A DNA stretch of 23,557 nt, from the NCBI GenBank assembly GCA_023430325.1, contig JAEZAU010000167.1:1-23557 (forward strand), read 5' to 3'. Origin of the DNA: Bacteroidota bacterium. Lineage in GTDB: Bacteria > Bacteroidota > Bacteroidia > Flavobacteriales_F > PHOS-HE28. Positions 15,855-23,318 of the stretch are shown here, piece by piece. The stretch's first letter is position 1; each line of letters opens with the position of its first letter. The translations under genes were made by a program, and so were the position numbers. The notes under the pieces were generated by a model that saw only the letters and a program-made list of their open reading frames with translations, had not been told where the DNA came from and ran no database searches.

Positions 15855-17597
15855 ATGACATCACTTCTATCCATCTATTCCCGCTTGCCCGGGAAAGCAT
15901 GTGTGTTTTTCATTTGGCTGCTAATGATCAGTACGCAGCTCTACTCCCAATTCCAAGTGGTGCATGATGCACCGAATACGGCCACAAGTCCATTCATTGC
16001 TCCATTGATATTTGACGATGGGGCCATCTTGACTTATCAGGGAACAGGTGATGATCACCTGTTCCGCAAGTATGATCCCTCCGGCCTTTTGTTATGGAGC
16101 AAGGCTTATTCAGGGGCCAGCAGTAATGGATGGGGATCGGGACCTGTCAAAGCGTTGGCCTTGGATGAGAACGATGGTTTTGTTCTTCTACGATACGTCA
16201 CATTGATCTGGACCGATACCGCCAATGGGGAATGGCATCAGGACGTGTTCAATCTCGCCCGGTTCAATAATAACGGGGACCTCCTGTCCTCTTACAATAT
16301 CAAAAAGTCATTCTTCACCTACAACTTCGGTGAGTATTTTGAACGGCTACAATTGGACATCGCACCGAACAATGATGCGATCCTGATGATCATGCGCGGA
16401 AGTTCTCCGATCGGTCACATCGAAGTGCATCGTATCGATCCAAATGGCGAATTACTCTGGAGTCGCAGTGTCGGCCAACTACTCCAACCTCTTCCTGATC
16501 ATCCCGATCCGACGACGACATTTGATCAATATCCACATTGCAAGTTCACCGTTGCACCTGATGGAAGCATCTACTACATGGAAGGGGGTCGGTCATTGGG
16601 CCAGTTGCGGTTGGGAAAACTCGCTGGCAATGGTGATCTGTTGTGGATGAACAGGTATGTGTACGGCAATACGGTGAATAGCATCGATTACGACGGGCTA
16701 CAGATCGGTCCCGATGGCAACATCAATGCAAGCGGCCGTTTGGAGACAACGGTCGGCAGCTTCCACATCTTCATGACCATTGACCCGGATGGTACTTTAT
16801 TGAATACCGACATTTATAGAACCCCATACCACTTGACCCCCATCGATCTGTGCATTGATGATGAAGGCAAGCGGTATCATCTTGTTCGCACTCACTTTGT
16901 ACATCCAGAATATTCCCATGGCCTGCTGATCGCCGACACCCTCGGCTCCCACGCGATATTCAAGCGTCGCGCAGACCAGATCGTACTGCCCAATAATGTA
17001 TTCCTTCCATTACATCACATGGACCTTTCCGGTGATCAACTGGCGATATCAGGACTGCTTCACCACGAGCATGTGGATCTAGCATTCACTACGCGATATG
17101 AAACCTTGCTCTCGTTCGATACCGGCGACATCACATCGTGTTTCTTGAATGACACCGCGTTCGCGCACATTCCCGTCCCGCTGTCAATCATCGCCACCGA
17201 GGAGATGACAGATGCCGGCTCCGTCGATATCTCACAGTTCTTCACTTCAAGTGATTCTACCATGAGCCTGCAGTTGCTTGACCCTGAACCTTTGGTCCCG
17301 CTCTGCGAATTCGGTTCGGACCTCCTCGGTATCGAACTTGGTATTGGCGATGTTTTGTATGATCAGCTACCAATGGTGCAACAGACGCTGCTGAGCCCGG
17401 GGGATCCGATCAGGATCATTGGAGCAGCATCTGTGTTTGCGGAGGTTTGGGATGCCAGCGGAAAGCTCATTCATGGCATGGGCATCCCGAACGGCACGGG
17501 TATCATTCCGACCAATGGCTGGCATTCGGGGATCTACCTGGTCCGCGCGATCGATCGATACAACAACACGCGGGCGGAACGGATCATGATCCAATAA
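15855..17597 (+). CDS. Secreted beta-propeller-like protein with type IX secretion (T9SS) type A C-terminal sorting domain
   Basis: The product has 580 residues from ATG 15855. The frame stays open upstream to a TTG at 15804, but the ATG places a normal signal peptide (CVFFIWLLMISTQLYSQ) at the N-terminus. Blade-like repeats around phrases such as DPSGLLLWSKAYSG, DPNGELLWSRSVG, NGDLLWMNRYVYG and DPDGTLL suggest a beta-propeller, as in PQQ-like or SBBP-type repeat proteins. The last 70 residues form a T9SS type A domain: VFAEVWDASGKLIHG ... LVRAIDRYNNTRAERIMIQ, with GIYLVRA just before the final strands. The protein should cross the outer membrane through the T9SS and be released or surface-bound. 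The gene is visibly more AT-rich than its neighbours (one 60-nt block at 16261 is about 40% GC). It ends 4 nt from the converging DUF1801 gene. Confidence 0.85.
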   Translation: MTSLLSIYSRLPGKACVFFIWLLMISTQLYSQFQVVHDAPNTATSPFIAPLIFDDGAILTYQGTGDDHLFRKYDPSGLLLWSKAYSGASSNGWGSGPVKALALDENDGFVLLRYVTLIWTDTANGEWHQDVFNLARFNNNGDLLSSYNIKKSFFTYNFGEYFERLQLDIAPNNDAILMIMRGSSPIGHIEVHRIDPNGELLWSRSVGQLLQPLPDHPDPTTTFDQYPHCKFTVAPDGSIYYMEGGRSLGQLRLGKLAGNGDLLWMNRYVYGNTVNSIDYDGLQIGPDGNINASGRLETTVGSFHIFMTIDPDGTLLNTDIYRTPYHLTPIDLCIDDEGKRYHLVRTHFVHPEYSHGLLIADTLGSHAIFKRRADQIVLPNNVFLPLHHMDLSGDQLAISGLLHHEHVDLAFTTRYETLLSFDTGDITSCFLNDTAFAHIPVPLSIIATEEMTDAGSVDISQFFTSSDSTMSLQLLDPEPLVPLCEFGSDLLGIELGIGDVLYDQLPMVQQTLLSPGDPIRIIGAASVFAEVWDASGKLIHGMGIPNGTGIIPTNGWHSGIYLVRAIDRYNNTRAERIMIQ

Positions 17598-17601
17598 GTT
17601 C

Positions 17602-18000
17602 CTAAGCCATTACTGCCTCTTCCACCTGCTGCGGCTTGTAGAATTTGCTGGTGTGCATCTGATCGCCGGTGTAGCGGATCATCCGCTCGATCAGGTCCAT
17701 CAATGCAGCATCCAGCCGCTTGAAACGGATGCATGAACGGCCGTGGTCGTACACACGCAGATCGCTCTTGAACGCGTGTAAAAGATCATGCGGACCTATG
17801 TACATGGCCATGTAGTTCTTGCGATCGGCTAGTTGAAGCAACATGTTGCCGTGCAATGAATAGGTCAACATGGCCCCTTTCAATTCCTCCTCCAGAGATG
17901 GCCAGATCCGCAGTACGGCCTTGCGGACCATTTTGAGTGCGGCACGCCGTTCTTCAGTCAGTTGTTCGAAGTAGTCGGCGATGGCTTCAGGTGCACGCAT
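17602..18000 (-). CDS. DUF1801 (YdhG-like) domain protein
   Basis: The product has 132 residues. I chose ATG 18000 (MRAPEAIADYFEQL); a TTG two codons upstream at 18006 is possible but gives no better fit. The layout matches DUF1801: an N-terminal helix that begins 'I-x-x-Y-F-x-x-L-x-x-E-x-R-A-A-L', an acidic ELKGAMLTYSLHGNMLLQLADRKNYMAMYIGP strand-turn-strand (shown here as one region), and a C-terminal RSCIRFKRLDAALMDLIERM. The family is small, cytosolic and of unknown biochemical function. It is close to YdeI/YdhG proteins, some of which have been tied to iron or peptide resistance. There is no signal peptide. It lies 136 nt after rlmD on the same strand and could be read through from it. 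Confidence 0.85.
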   Translation of the reverse strand: MRAPEAIADYFEQLTEERRAALKMVRKAVLRIWPSLEEELKGAMLTYSLHGNMLLQLADRKNYMAMYIGPHDLLHAFKSDLRVYDHGRSCIRFKRLDAALMDLIERMIRYTGDQMHTSKFYKPQQVEEAVMA

Positions 18001-18136
18001 GTCCAATGATCGAAAGGGACCGCGAAGATGGAACGGAAAACCCCTGCTTGTTGCGATCGTTGATGATCTGTGAATGCTTCAGCAGATCGGTTGATAAGAA
18101 CATTTGACAAAATGACGATCGTTCTTTTGGATCTGC

Positions 18137-19570
18137 TCACCTCCGCTCAAGGCTCACCACATTCTCCACATGGTATGTATGTGGGAACATGTCCACCGGT
18201 TGCACGCGGGTGATCTCGTATGCATCCTTCATCCATGCCAGATCACGTGCTTGAGTCGCAGGATTGCAACTGACATACACGATGCGTTTCGGCGCCATTT
18301 CCAAGATCCTCATCACAACGTCCTCGTGCATTCCTGATCGCGGCGGGTCGGTGATCAACACATCGGGTCTTCCGTTCCGTTCGATGAAATCCCTGTTGAG
18401 CAGATCTTTCAGGTCGCCGGCCTCGAAACGAACGTTCGTGATGCCGTTCAGTTCAGCATTTCGGCGAGCCTCCTCGATCGCTTCAGGAACGATCTCCGCC
18501 CCTACCACCTTTCCTGCCAATGGTGCCACGAAAAGACTGATGCTTCCCACCCCGCAATAGAGATCGTACACAAGATCGTCGGGAGCTATCTGCGCCCATT
18601 CCCGCGTCAGCCGGAACATGTTCACGGTCTGTATCGGATTTGTCTGGAAGAAGGTCTTTGGGCCAACGCGGAATTTCAATGGATCGCGATCGAGGCCGGT
18701 GGGAAGTTCTTCGATGATATGATCTCGGCCATGGAACACATGGATGTCCAGGTCCCAAATGGTGTCGTTCCGTTTCGGATTGATCGTCCATAACAACGAA
18801 GTGATCTGTGGAAAGGCGTTCAACAAGCCTTCGAGCAACCGTTCCCGTGCCTGCACATCCTCATGTCCCAGTGCAAGATGCACCATCCATTCACCGCCGA
18901 TCGTATTGCGTATGGTCAGGTTGCGGATGAAGCCGACGTGCTCCCGTACATCATAGAAGCTCAGATCATTTTCGGCGGCGAACAAGCGTACCCAAAGTCT
19001 GATCGCGTTGCTCGGATCGGGTTGCAGATGGCATTGCGCAATGTCCAACACTTTGTCGAACCTTCCAGGAATGTGGAAACCCAGTGCATTGCGATCGCCG
19101 ATCTCACCCAGCGAGGCGAGTTCATCCGAAGTGAACCATCTGCTGGAACTGCCGGTGAACTCCAATTTGTTGCGGTAATAGGTGATCTCCGGCGAAGGCA
19201 GGGTGGGGAACACTTCCGGTAATTGCAGGCCTCCGATCCGTTCGAGATTATCGATAACCTGCTGCCTTTTATACTCGAGTTGTTTCGGATAGGAAAGATG
19301 TTGCCATTTACAGCCGCCGCACACACCGAAGTGCTGGCAGAACGGTTGAACACGATCCGGCGATGCACGATGCACTTCCTTCACCACAGCCTCCACATGC
19401 CTGCGCTTCACGGCGGTCACCTGCAGATCCACCATGTCGCCTGGCACAGCGCCGGTCACAAAGACCACCATCCCATCGATACGGGCAATAGCCTTGCCTT
19501 CACTGCTTGCTCCGGTGATCTCCACCATGCGCAGCAGCTCAGGATCGATCGTCTTCTTCTTGCGTCCCAC
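18137..19570 (-). CDS. rlmD: 23S rRNA (uracil-1939-C5)-methyltransferase RlmD/RumA-type
   Basis: The product has 477 residues from GTG 19570 (reads MGRKKKTIDPELL). The frame extends 39 codons further, but a -7 promoter box lies inside that extension, and the Lys-rich beginning is what Bacteroidota RlmD proteins show. A TRAM RNA-binding domain comes first (VEITGASSEGKAIARIDG onward). Four cysteines for a 4Fe-4S cluster follow: C78, C84 and C87 (CQHFGVCGGC) and C180. The SAM site is DLYCGVGSISLF. The catalytic region has DPPRSGMHEDV and VSCNPAT with nucleophile Cys435. The enzyme makes 5-methyluridine in 23S rRNA; paralogues can act on other uridines, so the exact site (747 or 1939) is inferred from the Fe-S type only. 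It is divergent from rocD. Confidence 0.92.
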   Translation of the reverse strand: MGRKKKTIDPELLRMVEITGASSEGKAIARIDGMVVFVTGAVPGDMVDLQVTAVKRRHVEAVVKEVHRASPDRVQPFCQHFGVCGGCKWQHLSYPKQLEYKRQQVIDNLERIGGLQLPEVFPTLPSPEITYYRNKLEFTGSSSRWFTSDELASLGEIGDRNALGFHIPGRFDKVLDIAQCHLQPDPSNAIRLWVRLFAAENDLSFYDVREHVGFIRNLTIRNTIGGEWMVHLALGHEDVQARERLLEGLLNAFPQITSLLWTINPKRNDTIWDLDIHVFHGRDHIIEELPTGLDRDPLKFRVGPKTFFQTNPIQTVNMFRLTREWAQIAPDDLVYDLYCGVGSISLFVAPLAGKVVGAEIVPEAIEEARRNAELNGITNVRFEAGDLKDLLNRDFIERNGRPDVLITDPPRSGMHEDVVMRILEMAPKRIVYVSCNPATQARDLAWMKDAYEITRVQPVDMFPHTYHVENVVSLERR

Positions 19571-19592
19571 GTGGTTCTCTTGGAATGGCGGG

Positions 19593-19600
19593 CAAAGGTA
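19593..19600 (-). promoter_or_regulatory. Candidate -7 box for rlmD
   Basis: On the minus strand TACCTTTG matches TAnnTTTG exactly, 22 nt upstream of the GTG start at 19570. It predicts an mRNA start near 19587 and excludes the longer N-terminal extension of the frame. Confidence 0.5.
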
Positions 19601-19625
19601 TCCGATGCAGCCTTGGACACTTGTG

Positions 19626-19633
19626 TAGTTTTG
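19626..19633 (+). promoter_or_regulatory. Candidate -7 box for rocD
   Basis: TAGTTTTG matches TAnnTTTG exactly and predicts an mRNA start near 19639, shortly before the ATG at 19660. It lies only 25 bp from the opposing rlmD box, so the two promoters share their upstream DNA. It also argues against the ATG at 19585 as a start. Confidence 0.5.
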
Positions 19634-19659
19634 CAGGCTCGCAGAACATCCAGGAAGAA

Positions 19660-20916
19660 ATGCAACATACCGTGGGATCGATGACAAGGAGCCAGCAGGC
19701 CATGGCGCTGGAGGATAGATATGGTGCTCACAACTACCATCCGTTGCCGGTGGTGTTGGACAGTGGGAAAGGCGTGTTCGTCTGGGATGTGGAGGGCAAA
19801 CGGTATTATGACTTCCTCAGCGCGTACAGCGCGGTGAACCAGGGTCATTGCCATCCGCGGTTGGTGAAGGCGATGCAGCAACAGGCGGAGAAACTTACGC
19901 TCACCTCTCGCGCGTTCTACAACAGCCTCCTTGGTGAATATGCGAAATTCGTTTGCGAGCACTTCGGCTATGAGAAGATGCTGCCTATGAACACAGGTGC
20001 CGAGGCCGTGGAGACCGCCATGAAGATGGCGCGTAAATGGGCCTATTCGAAGAAAGGCACACCGAAGAACGAGGCGAAGATCGTGGTCTGCGAAGGCAAC
20101 TTTCATGGAAGAACGATCAGCATCATCAGCGCCAGCACCGATCCCGACAGCTATGGTGGTTTCGGGCCATACACTCCAGGATTCATCCAGATCCCTTACA
20201 ATGATCTTCCGGCGTTGGAAAAAGCGCTCGATGATCCGGCGATATGCGCCTTCATGGTGGAACCGATACAAGGTGAAGCAGGTGTTCTCGTACCCGACGC
20301 GGACTATCTGCCCAAAGCCGCCGAGCTCTGCAAAAGGAAAAATGTCCTGTTCATCGCCGATGAAGTGCAGACCGGCATTGCACGTACGGGAAGGAAACTT
20401 TGCTGCGAGCACAGCAACGTGCGACCCGACGTGGTGATCCTGGGAAAAGCGTTGAGCGGAGGTATGTATCCGGTGAGCTGTGTGCTGGCCGATGATCGTA
20501 TCATGGACGTTTTCACTCCAGGGACCCATGGCAGCACTTTCGGTGGAAACCCGATGGCAGCGCGCATGGCGATCGAAGCACTTTCCATCGTGGTGGACGA
20601 GGACCTGATCGAAAATGCAGAGCGGCTTGGAAAGATCTTCCGTGCAGAAATGCAGAAGCTGGTGGATGAATATGATTTCGTGAAACTTGTGCGTGGCAAA
20701 GGGCTGTTGAACGCGGTGATCATCGATCCGCGCGAGACAACCGATGGATCGAAGAAGACCGCATGGGAACTATGCCTGCTGCTGCGTGATAACGGGCTTC
20801 TGGCCAAACCCACGCACGGCGACATCATCCGTTTTGCGCCACCTCTGGTGATGACCGAGGAGCAGTTGATGGAATGCTGCAACATCATCGCGTTGAGCAT
20901 CCGGCAATTCGCATAA
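19660..20916 (+). CDS. rocD: Ornithine aminotransferase (ornithine--oxo-acid transaminase)
   Basis: The product has 418 residues from ATG 19660, which is preceded by AGGAAGAA; ATG 19681 is a close alternative. The N-terminus DRYGAHNYHPLPVVL and FLSAYSAVNQGHCHPRLV are diagnostic for ornithine aminotransferase, as opposed to acetylornithine aminotransferase. The class-III PLP features are present: NTGAEAVETAMKMAR, FHGRTISIISAS, the Asp234 of FIADEVQTGIARTG, and the PLP-binding Lys263 in LGKALSGG. The enzyme turns ornithine and 2-oxoglutarate into glutamate semialdehyde and glutamate, linking arginine breakdown to proline and glutamate. It is cytosolic. It diverges from rlmD and converges on the DGQHR gene with an 8-nt gap. 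Confidence 0.95.
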   Translation: MQHTVGSMTRSQQAMALEDRYGAHNYHPLPVVLDSGKGVFVWDVEGKRYYDFLSAYSAVNQGHCHPRLVKAMQQQAEKLTLTSRAFYNSLLGEYAKFVCEHFGYEKMLPMNTGAEAVETAMKMARKWAYSKKGTPKNEAKIVVCEGNFHGRTISIISASTDPDSYGGFGPYTPGFIQIPYNDLPALEKALDDPAICAFMVEPIQGEAGVLVPDADYLPKAAELCKRKNVLFIADEVQTGIARTGRKLCCEHSNVRPDVVILGKALSGGMYPVSCVLADDRIMDVFTPGTHGSTFGGNPMAARMAIEALSIVVDEDLIENAERLGKIFRAEMQKLVDEYDFVKLVRGKGLLNAVIIDPRETTDGSKKTAWELCLLLRDNGLLAKPTHGDIIRFAPPLVMTEEQLMECCNIIALSIRQFA

Positions 20917-20924
20917 GGTCATCC

Positions 20925-22028
20925 CTACAGACCGATCCGCGAGGCCAGGAACTTGTGGATCTTGCCCACGCGTTCCACCTGACCTTTGGCAGCGAACCGT
21001 TCGTAGAATCCATCGTCACGGAAATCACGCACCACTTCGCTCCAGGGAGTCAGCCTTTCGATCCATCGCCGTTCGCGATCTTCAGGTCCGCCCTTATCCT
21101 TGGTGCTGAGATCGGCCGCAACGCGGATCATCGCTTTCAACGTGACGGGTTTGGTGACGTGGTATTTCGGATCGCCCCAGGCATCGCCCCAGACACTGCG
21201 CGCGGCACGTAGGAATTCCTGTATCACGCGATAGCGATCCTCGACCACGCGTTCAGTGATACGATCGGGATCGTCCCATGTCCTGGTGATCCACCGGTGT
21301 ATCTCATTGAACAGTTCCGCCTGCATGATCCATTTCTCCTGGCGGCTGCGGTTACCAAGACGATTGATCCGGTACCGCAATGGACTGTCGCTATCACCGT
21401 ACAAACGCTCAAGTACTTTCGCGGCGAGGCGCTTGTCAGGCTTCTCCCAGCTCACGCGTTCGTACAGATCGATCAGGTGGCTCTTATTGATACGTGTTGG
21501 CGTGGAATTGATTATTACGAACATCTCAGCCGCGAAATCCTCGCTCTGCCCATCGAAGATCACGCACGGCACATGGATGCTTCTCGCTTCCTCCGGGTGC
21601 GATCGGAAGAAGAATTCCAATGCTGCCAGACGATGCTGCCCATCAATGATCAGGTATTTCTCATGACGTGGCTCCTTCAGATCGCCCACGTTCTGGTAGT
21701 TCCCGATCGGTGAGAACTCCAGTTTCTCCGAGGTGAAGAGCAGCACCGTACCCGGTATGGGCGGTTGCGTAACGGCGGTCTCGTAGAAATTACGGATCGC
21801 CTTCACCTTGGCCTTGCTCAATTCCCGCTGGAAGGCACCATCGCTCCGTTCGATCTTCTGGATGAAGTTGGCCACTTCATCTTCACGCTCCACGGTCTCG
21901 GCCGTTATGGCCTTTTCACCGTCGGCATAGAAACGGCTGATGAACCTTACTTTCTCCAGGATGTCCTCGCAGGGATAGGATACGAAGTAGAAGCGGGCGT
22001 CCTTCTGGCGGATCTGTGTTGCGATCAT
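20925..22028 (-). CDS. DGQHR-domain protein, DndB-like
   Basis: The product has 367 residues from ATG 22028. The name-giving motif is exact: IIDGQHRLAAL, with DGQHR at 129-133. The second hallmark is INSTPTRINKSHLIDL (from 173), matching the 'N-x-x-x-x-x-I-x-x-S/x-L' part of DndB/DGQHR proteins. DndB is the transcriptional regulator of the phosphorothioate DNA-modification cluster, and relatives occur in other defence or modification loci. None of the partner genes (dndA, C, D, E or the dndFGH restriction set) is in this window; the neighbours are rocD and a DUF4476 gene. The C-terminal third (about 215-367) is Arg/Trp-rich and not recognised. It is cytosolic. On the minus strand CTAATTTTCG lies right before the ATG, so the mRNA may have an extremely short leader. 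Confidence 0.8.
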   Translation of the reverse strand: MIATQIRQKDARFYFVSYPCEDILEKVRFISRFYADGEKAITAETVEREDEVANFIQKIERSDGAFQRELSKAKVKAIRNFYETAVTQPPIPGTVLLFTSEKLEFSPIGNYQNVGDLKEPRHEKYLIIDGQHRLAALEFFFRSHPEEARSIHVPCVIFDGQSEDFAAEMFVIINSTPTRINKSHLIDLYERVSWEKPDKRLAAKVLERLYGDSDSPLRYRINRLGNRSRQEKWIMQAELFNEIHRWITRTWDDPDRITERVVEDRYRVIQEFLRAARSVWGDAWGDPKYHVTKPVTLKAMIRVAADLSTKDKGGPEDRERRWIERLTPWSEVVRDFRDDGFYERFAAKGQVERVGKIHKFLASRIGL

Positions 22029-22180
22029 GGGACGAAAATTAGATCATGAACAAGCCGATACGTCATCTGTAGCTTCAAGATCGATGCCCTGCGGATGACC
22101 TTGAAAAGCATCTTTTCACAAGCGCCTGTTGATCGGACCAGCGAACCCCGCACCAGATGGATACCTGGAAACCCACGCGG

Positions 22181-22226
22181 GACAAGGCTTTTAGAGCGAC
22201 AAGGCTCGTTTGGCATATGGCTTGTC
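22181..22226. repeat. GACAAGGCT direct repeat plus inverted GACAAG
   Basis: GACAAGGCT occurs at 22181-22189 and 22198-22206 (17-bp period), and CTTGTC, the inverse of GACAAG, at 22221-22226. The third element overlaps the likely -33 box of the DUF4476 gene, so this could be a regulator site. Confidence 0.35.
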
Positions 22227-22251
22227 AACACGAGGCGAACATCTAACTTCG
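22221..22251 (+). promoter_or_regulatory. Candidate promoter of the DUF4476 gene
   Basis: CTTG (22221-22224) and TAACTTCG (22244-22251) are separated by 19 bp. This is close to the Bacteroidota arrangement of a -33 TTTG, about 19 bp, and a -7 TAnnTTTG, with one mismatch in each element. The predicted mRNA start is near 22257, leaving a leader of about 13 nt to ATG 22270. Confidence 0.4.
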
Positions 22252-22269
22252 CCAACCCAAACACCACCC

Positions 22270-23295
22270 ATGGAACGCATCATTACGCTCCTCTTCGCAG
22301 CCATCCTGATCGCCGGGAACACCTTCTCCCAGACCTGTGACCTGGTCTTCTTCACTGATGATGGCACCAAATTCACCCTCATCGTCGATGGTGACGTCAA
22401 GAACCCGGCTCCCGCCACCCGCGTGGTGGCCACTGGCATCCGCACCGAAACGCCGATGATCATGGTGAAGTTCGAAGATGCTTCGATCCCCCAGATCAAG
22501 AAGCCCGGATATTTCGAGCTCGGCAAAGAGTACACGGTGATGATCACCACCAACAAGAAGGGTGAGCGAGTGCTTCGCCCAACCGGTGAAGCAGCACTCG
22601 GCACGGCAGCCGCCAACGAGCCTGCTCCGGTAAAGCCCACGAACTTCGTTGAGGATGCTCCGGCCAGCACCACGCAGACCACCACCACGACCACCGGTAT
22701 TACCGGCGGCACCGATCAGGTCACCACCATCACTACGGTGGAAGAGACCGATGAAATAGGCGGAAGTGAGAACGTGAACTTCAACATGGGCGTGAACGGT
22801 ATGGGCGTGAACATGAACGTGCAGGTCACCGACGGCACAGGGACCACCACCGGCAGTTCCACCACCCGCACAACGACCACGCACACCACGACCACCACTA
22901 CTACCTCAGGCAGCAGCACCAGCGGAACTGGCACCACGACGGCCACACCTGTAAAGGAACCCGAAGTATACCGCATGCCCGGCTACAGCGGCCCGATCGG
23001 TTGCGCCTGGCCGATGACCTCCACCGAATTCGCAGATGCCAAGGCCAGCATCGAAAGCAAGGGATTTGAAGAAAGCAAAATGACCATGGCCAAACAGATC
23101 GGCCGCGATCGTTGCTTCACGGTAGACCAAGTGAAAGGTGTCATGAGCACCTTCGGCTTCGAGGACACCAGGCTCGATTTTGCCAAGTTCGCCTACGATC
23201 GCACCTATGACATCGGCAACTACTATAAGGTGAACGACGCCTTCAGTTTCGAGAGTTCCATCGATGAGTTGAACAGTTACATCCAGAGCCGCTGA
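22270..23295 (+). CDS. Secreted DUF4476-domain protein with Thr-rich linker
   Basis: The product has 341 residues from ATG 22270; the frame is open to a TTG at 22210, but the ATG gives a signal peptide (MERIITLLFAAILIAGNTFS). Residues about 22-105 form a beta-rich N-terminal domain (LVFFTDDGTKFTLIVDG ... YTVMITTNKKG). Residues 130-228 are low-complexity, mostly Thr/Ser/Gly, interrupted by a Gly/Asn/Met/Val patch (NFNMGVNGMGVNMNVQV, 170-186). The end (about 250-338) is DUF4476, with ADAKASIESKGFEESKM, CFTVDQVKGVMSTFGFED and FAYDRTYDIGNYYKVNDAF. DUF4476 is widespread in Bacteroidota and of unknown function; its repeated helical pattern recalls suppressor or annexin-like bundles. A lipoprotein gene starts 23 nt downstream, so the two are probably co-transcribed. 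Confidence 0.85.
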   Translation: MERIITLLFAAILIAGNTFSQTCDLVFFTDDGTKFTLIVDGDVKNPAPATRVVATGIRTETPMIMVKFEDASIPQIKKPGYFELGKEYTVMITTNKKGERVLRPTGEAALGTAAANEPAPVKPTNFVEDAPASTTQTTTTTTGITGGTDQVTTITTVEETDEIGGSENVNFNMGVNGMGVNMNVQVTDGTGTTTGSSTTRTTTTHTTTTTTTSGSSTSGTGTTTATPVKEPEVYRMPGYSGPIGCAWPMTSTEFADAKASIESKGFEESKMTMAKQIGRDRCFTVDQVKGVMSTFGFEDTRLDFAKFAYDRTYDIGNYYKVNDAFSFESSIDELNSYIQSR

Positions 23296-23318
23296 TCCAC
23301 TTCCAACCGAAGGAAGCC

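Noticed and set aside
19585..19659. 25-codon N-terminal extension of rocD
   Set aside because: It contains the TAGTTTTG box and is not shared with ornithine aminotransferases; ATG 19660 or 19681 fits better.
19571..19687. 39-codon N-terminal extension of rlmD
   Set aside because: The extension has no family similarity and contains the -7 box TACCTTTG. GTG 19570 gives the normal Lys-rich N-terminus.
19456..20529. Open frame of 357 codons on the minus strand
   Set aside because: It is antisense to rocD and overlaps the rlmD start. No motif is visible, and rocD is certain.
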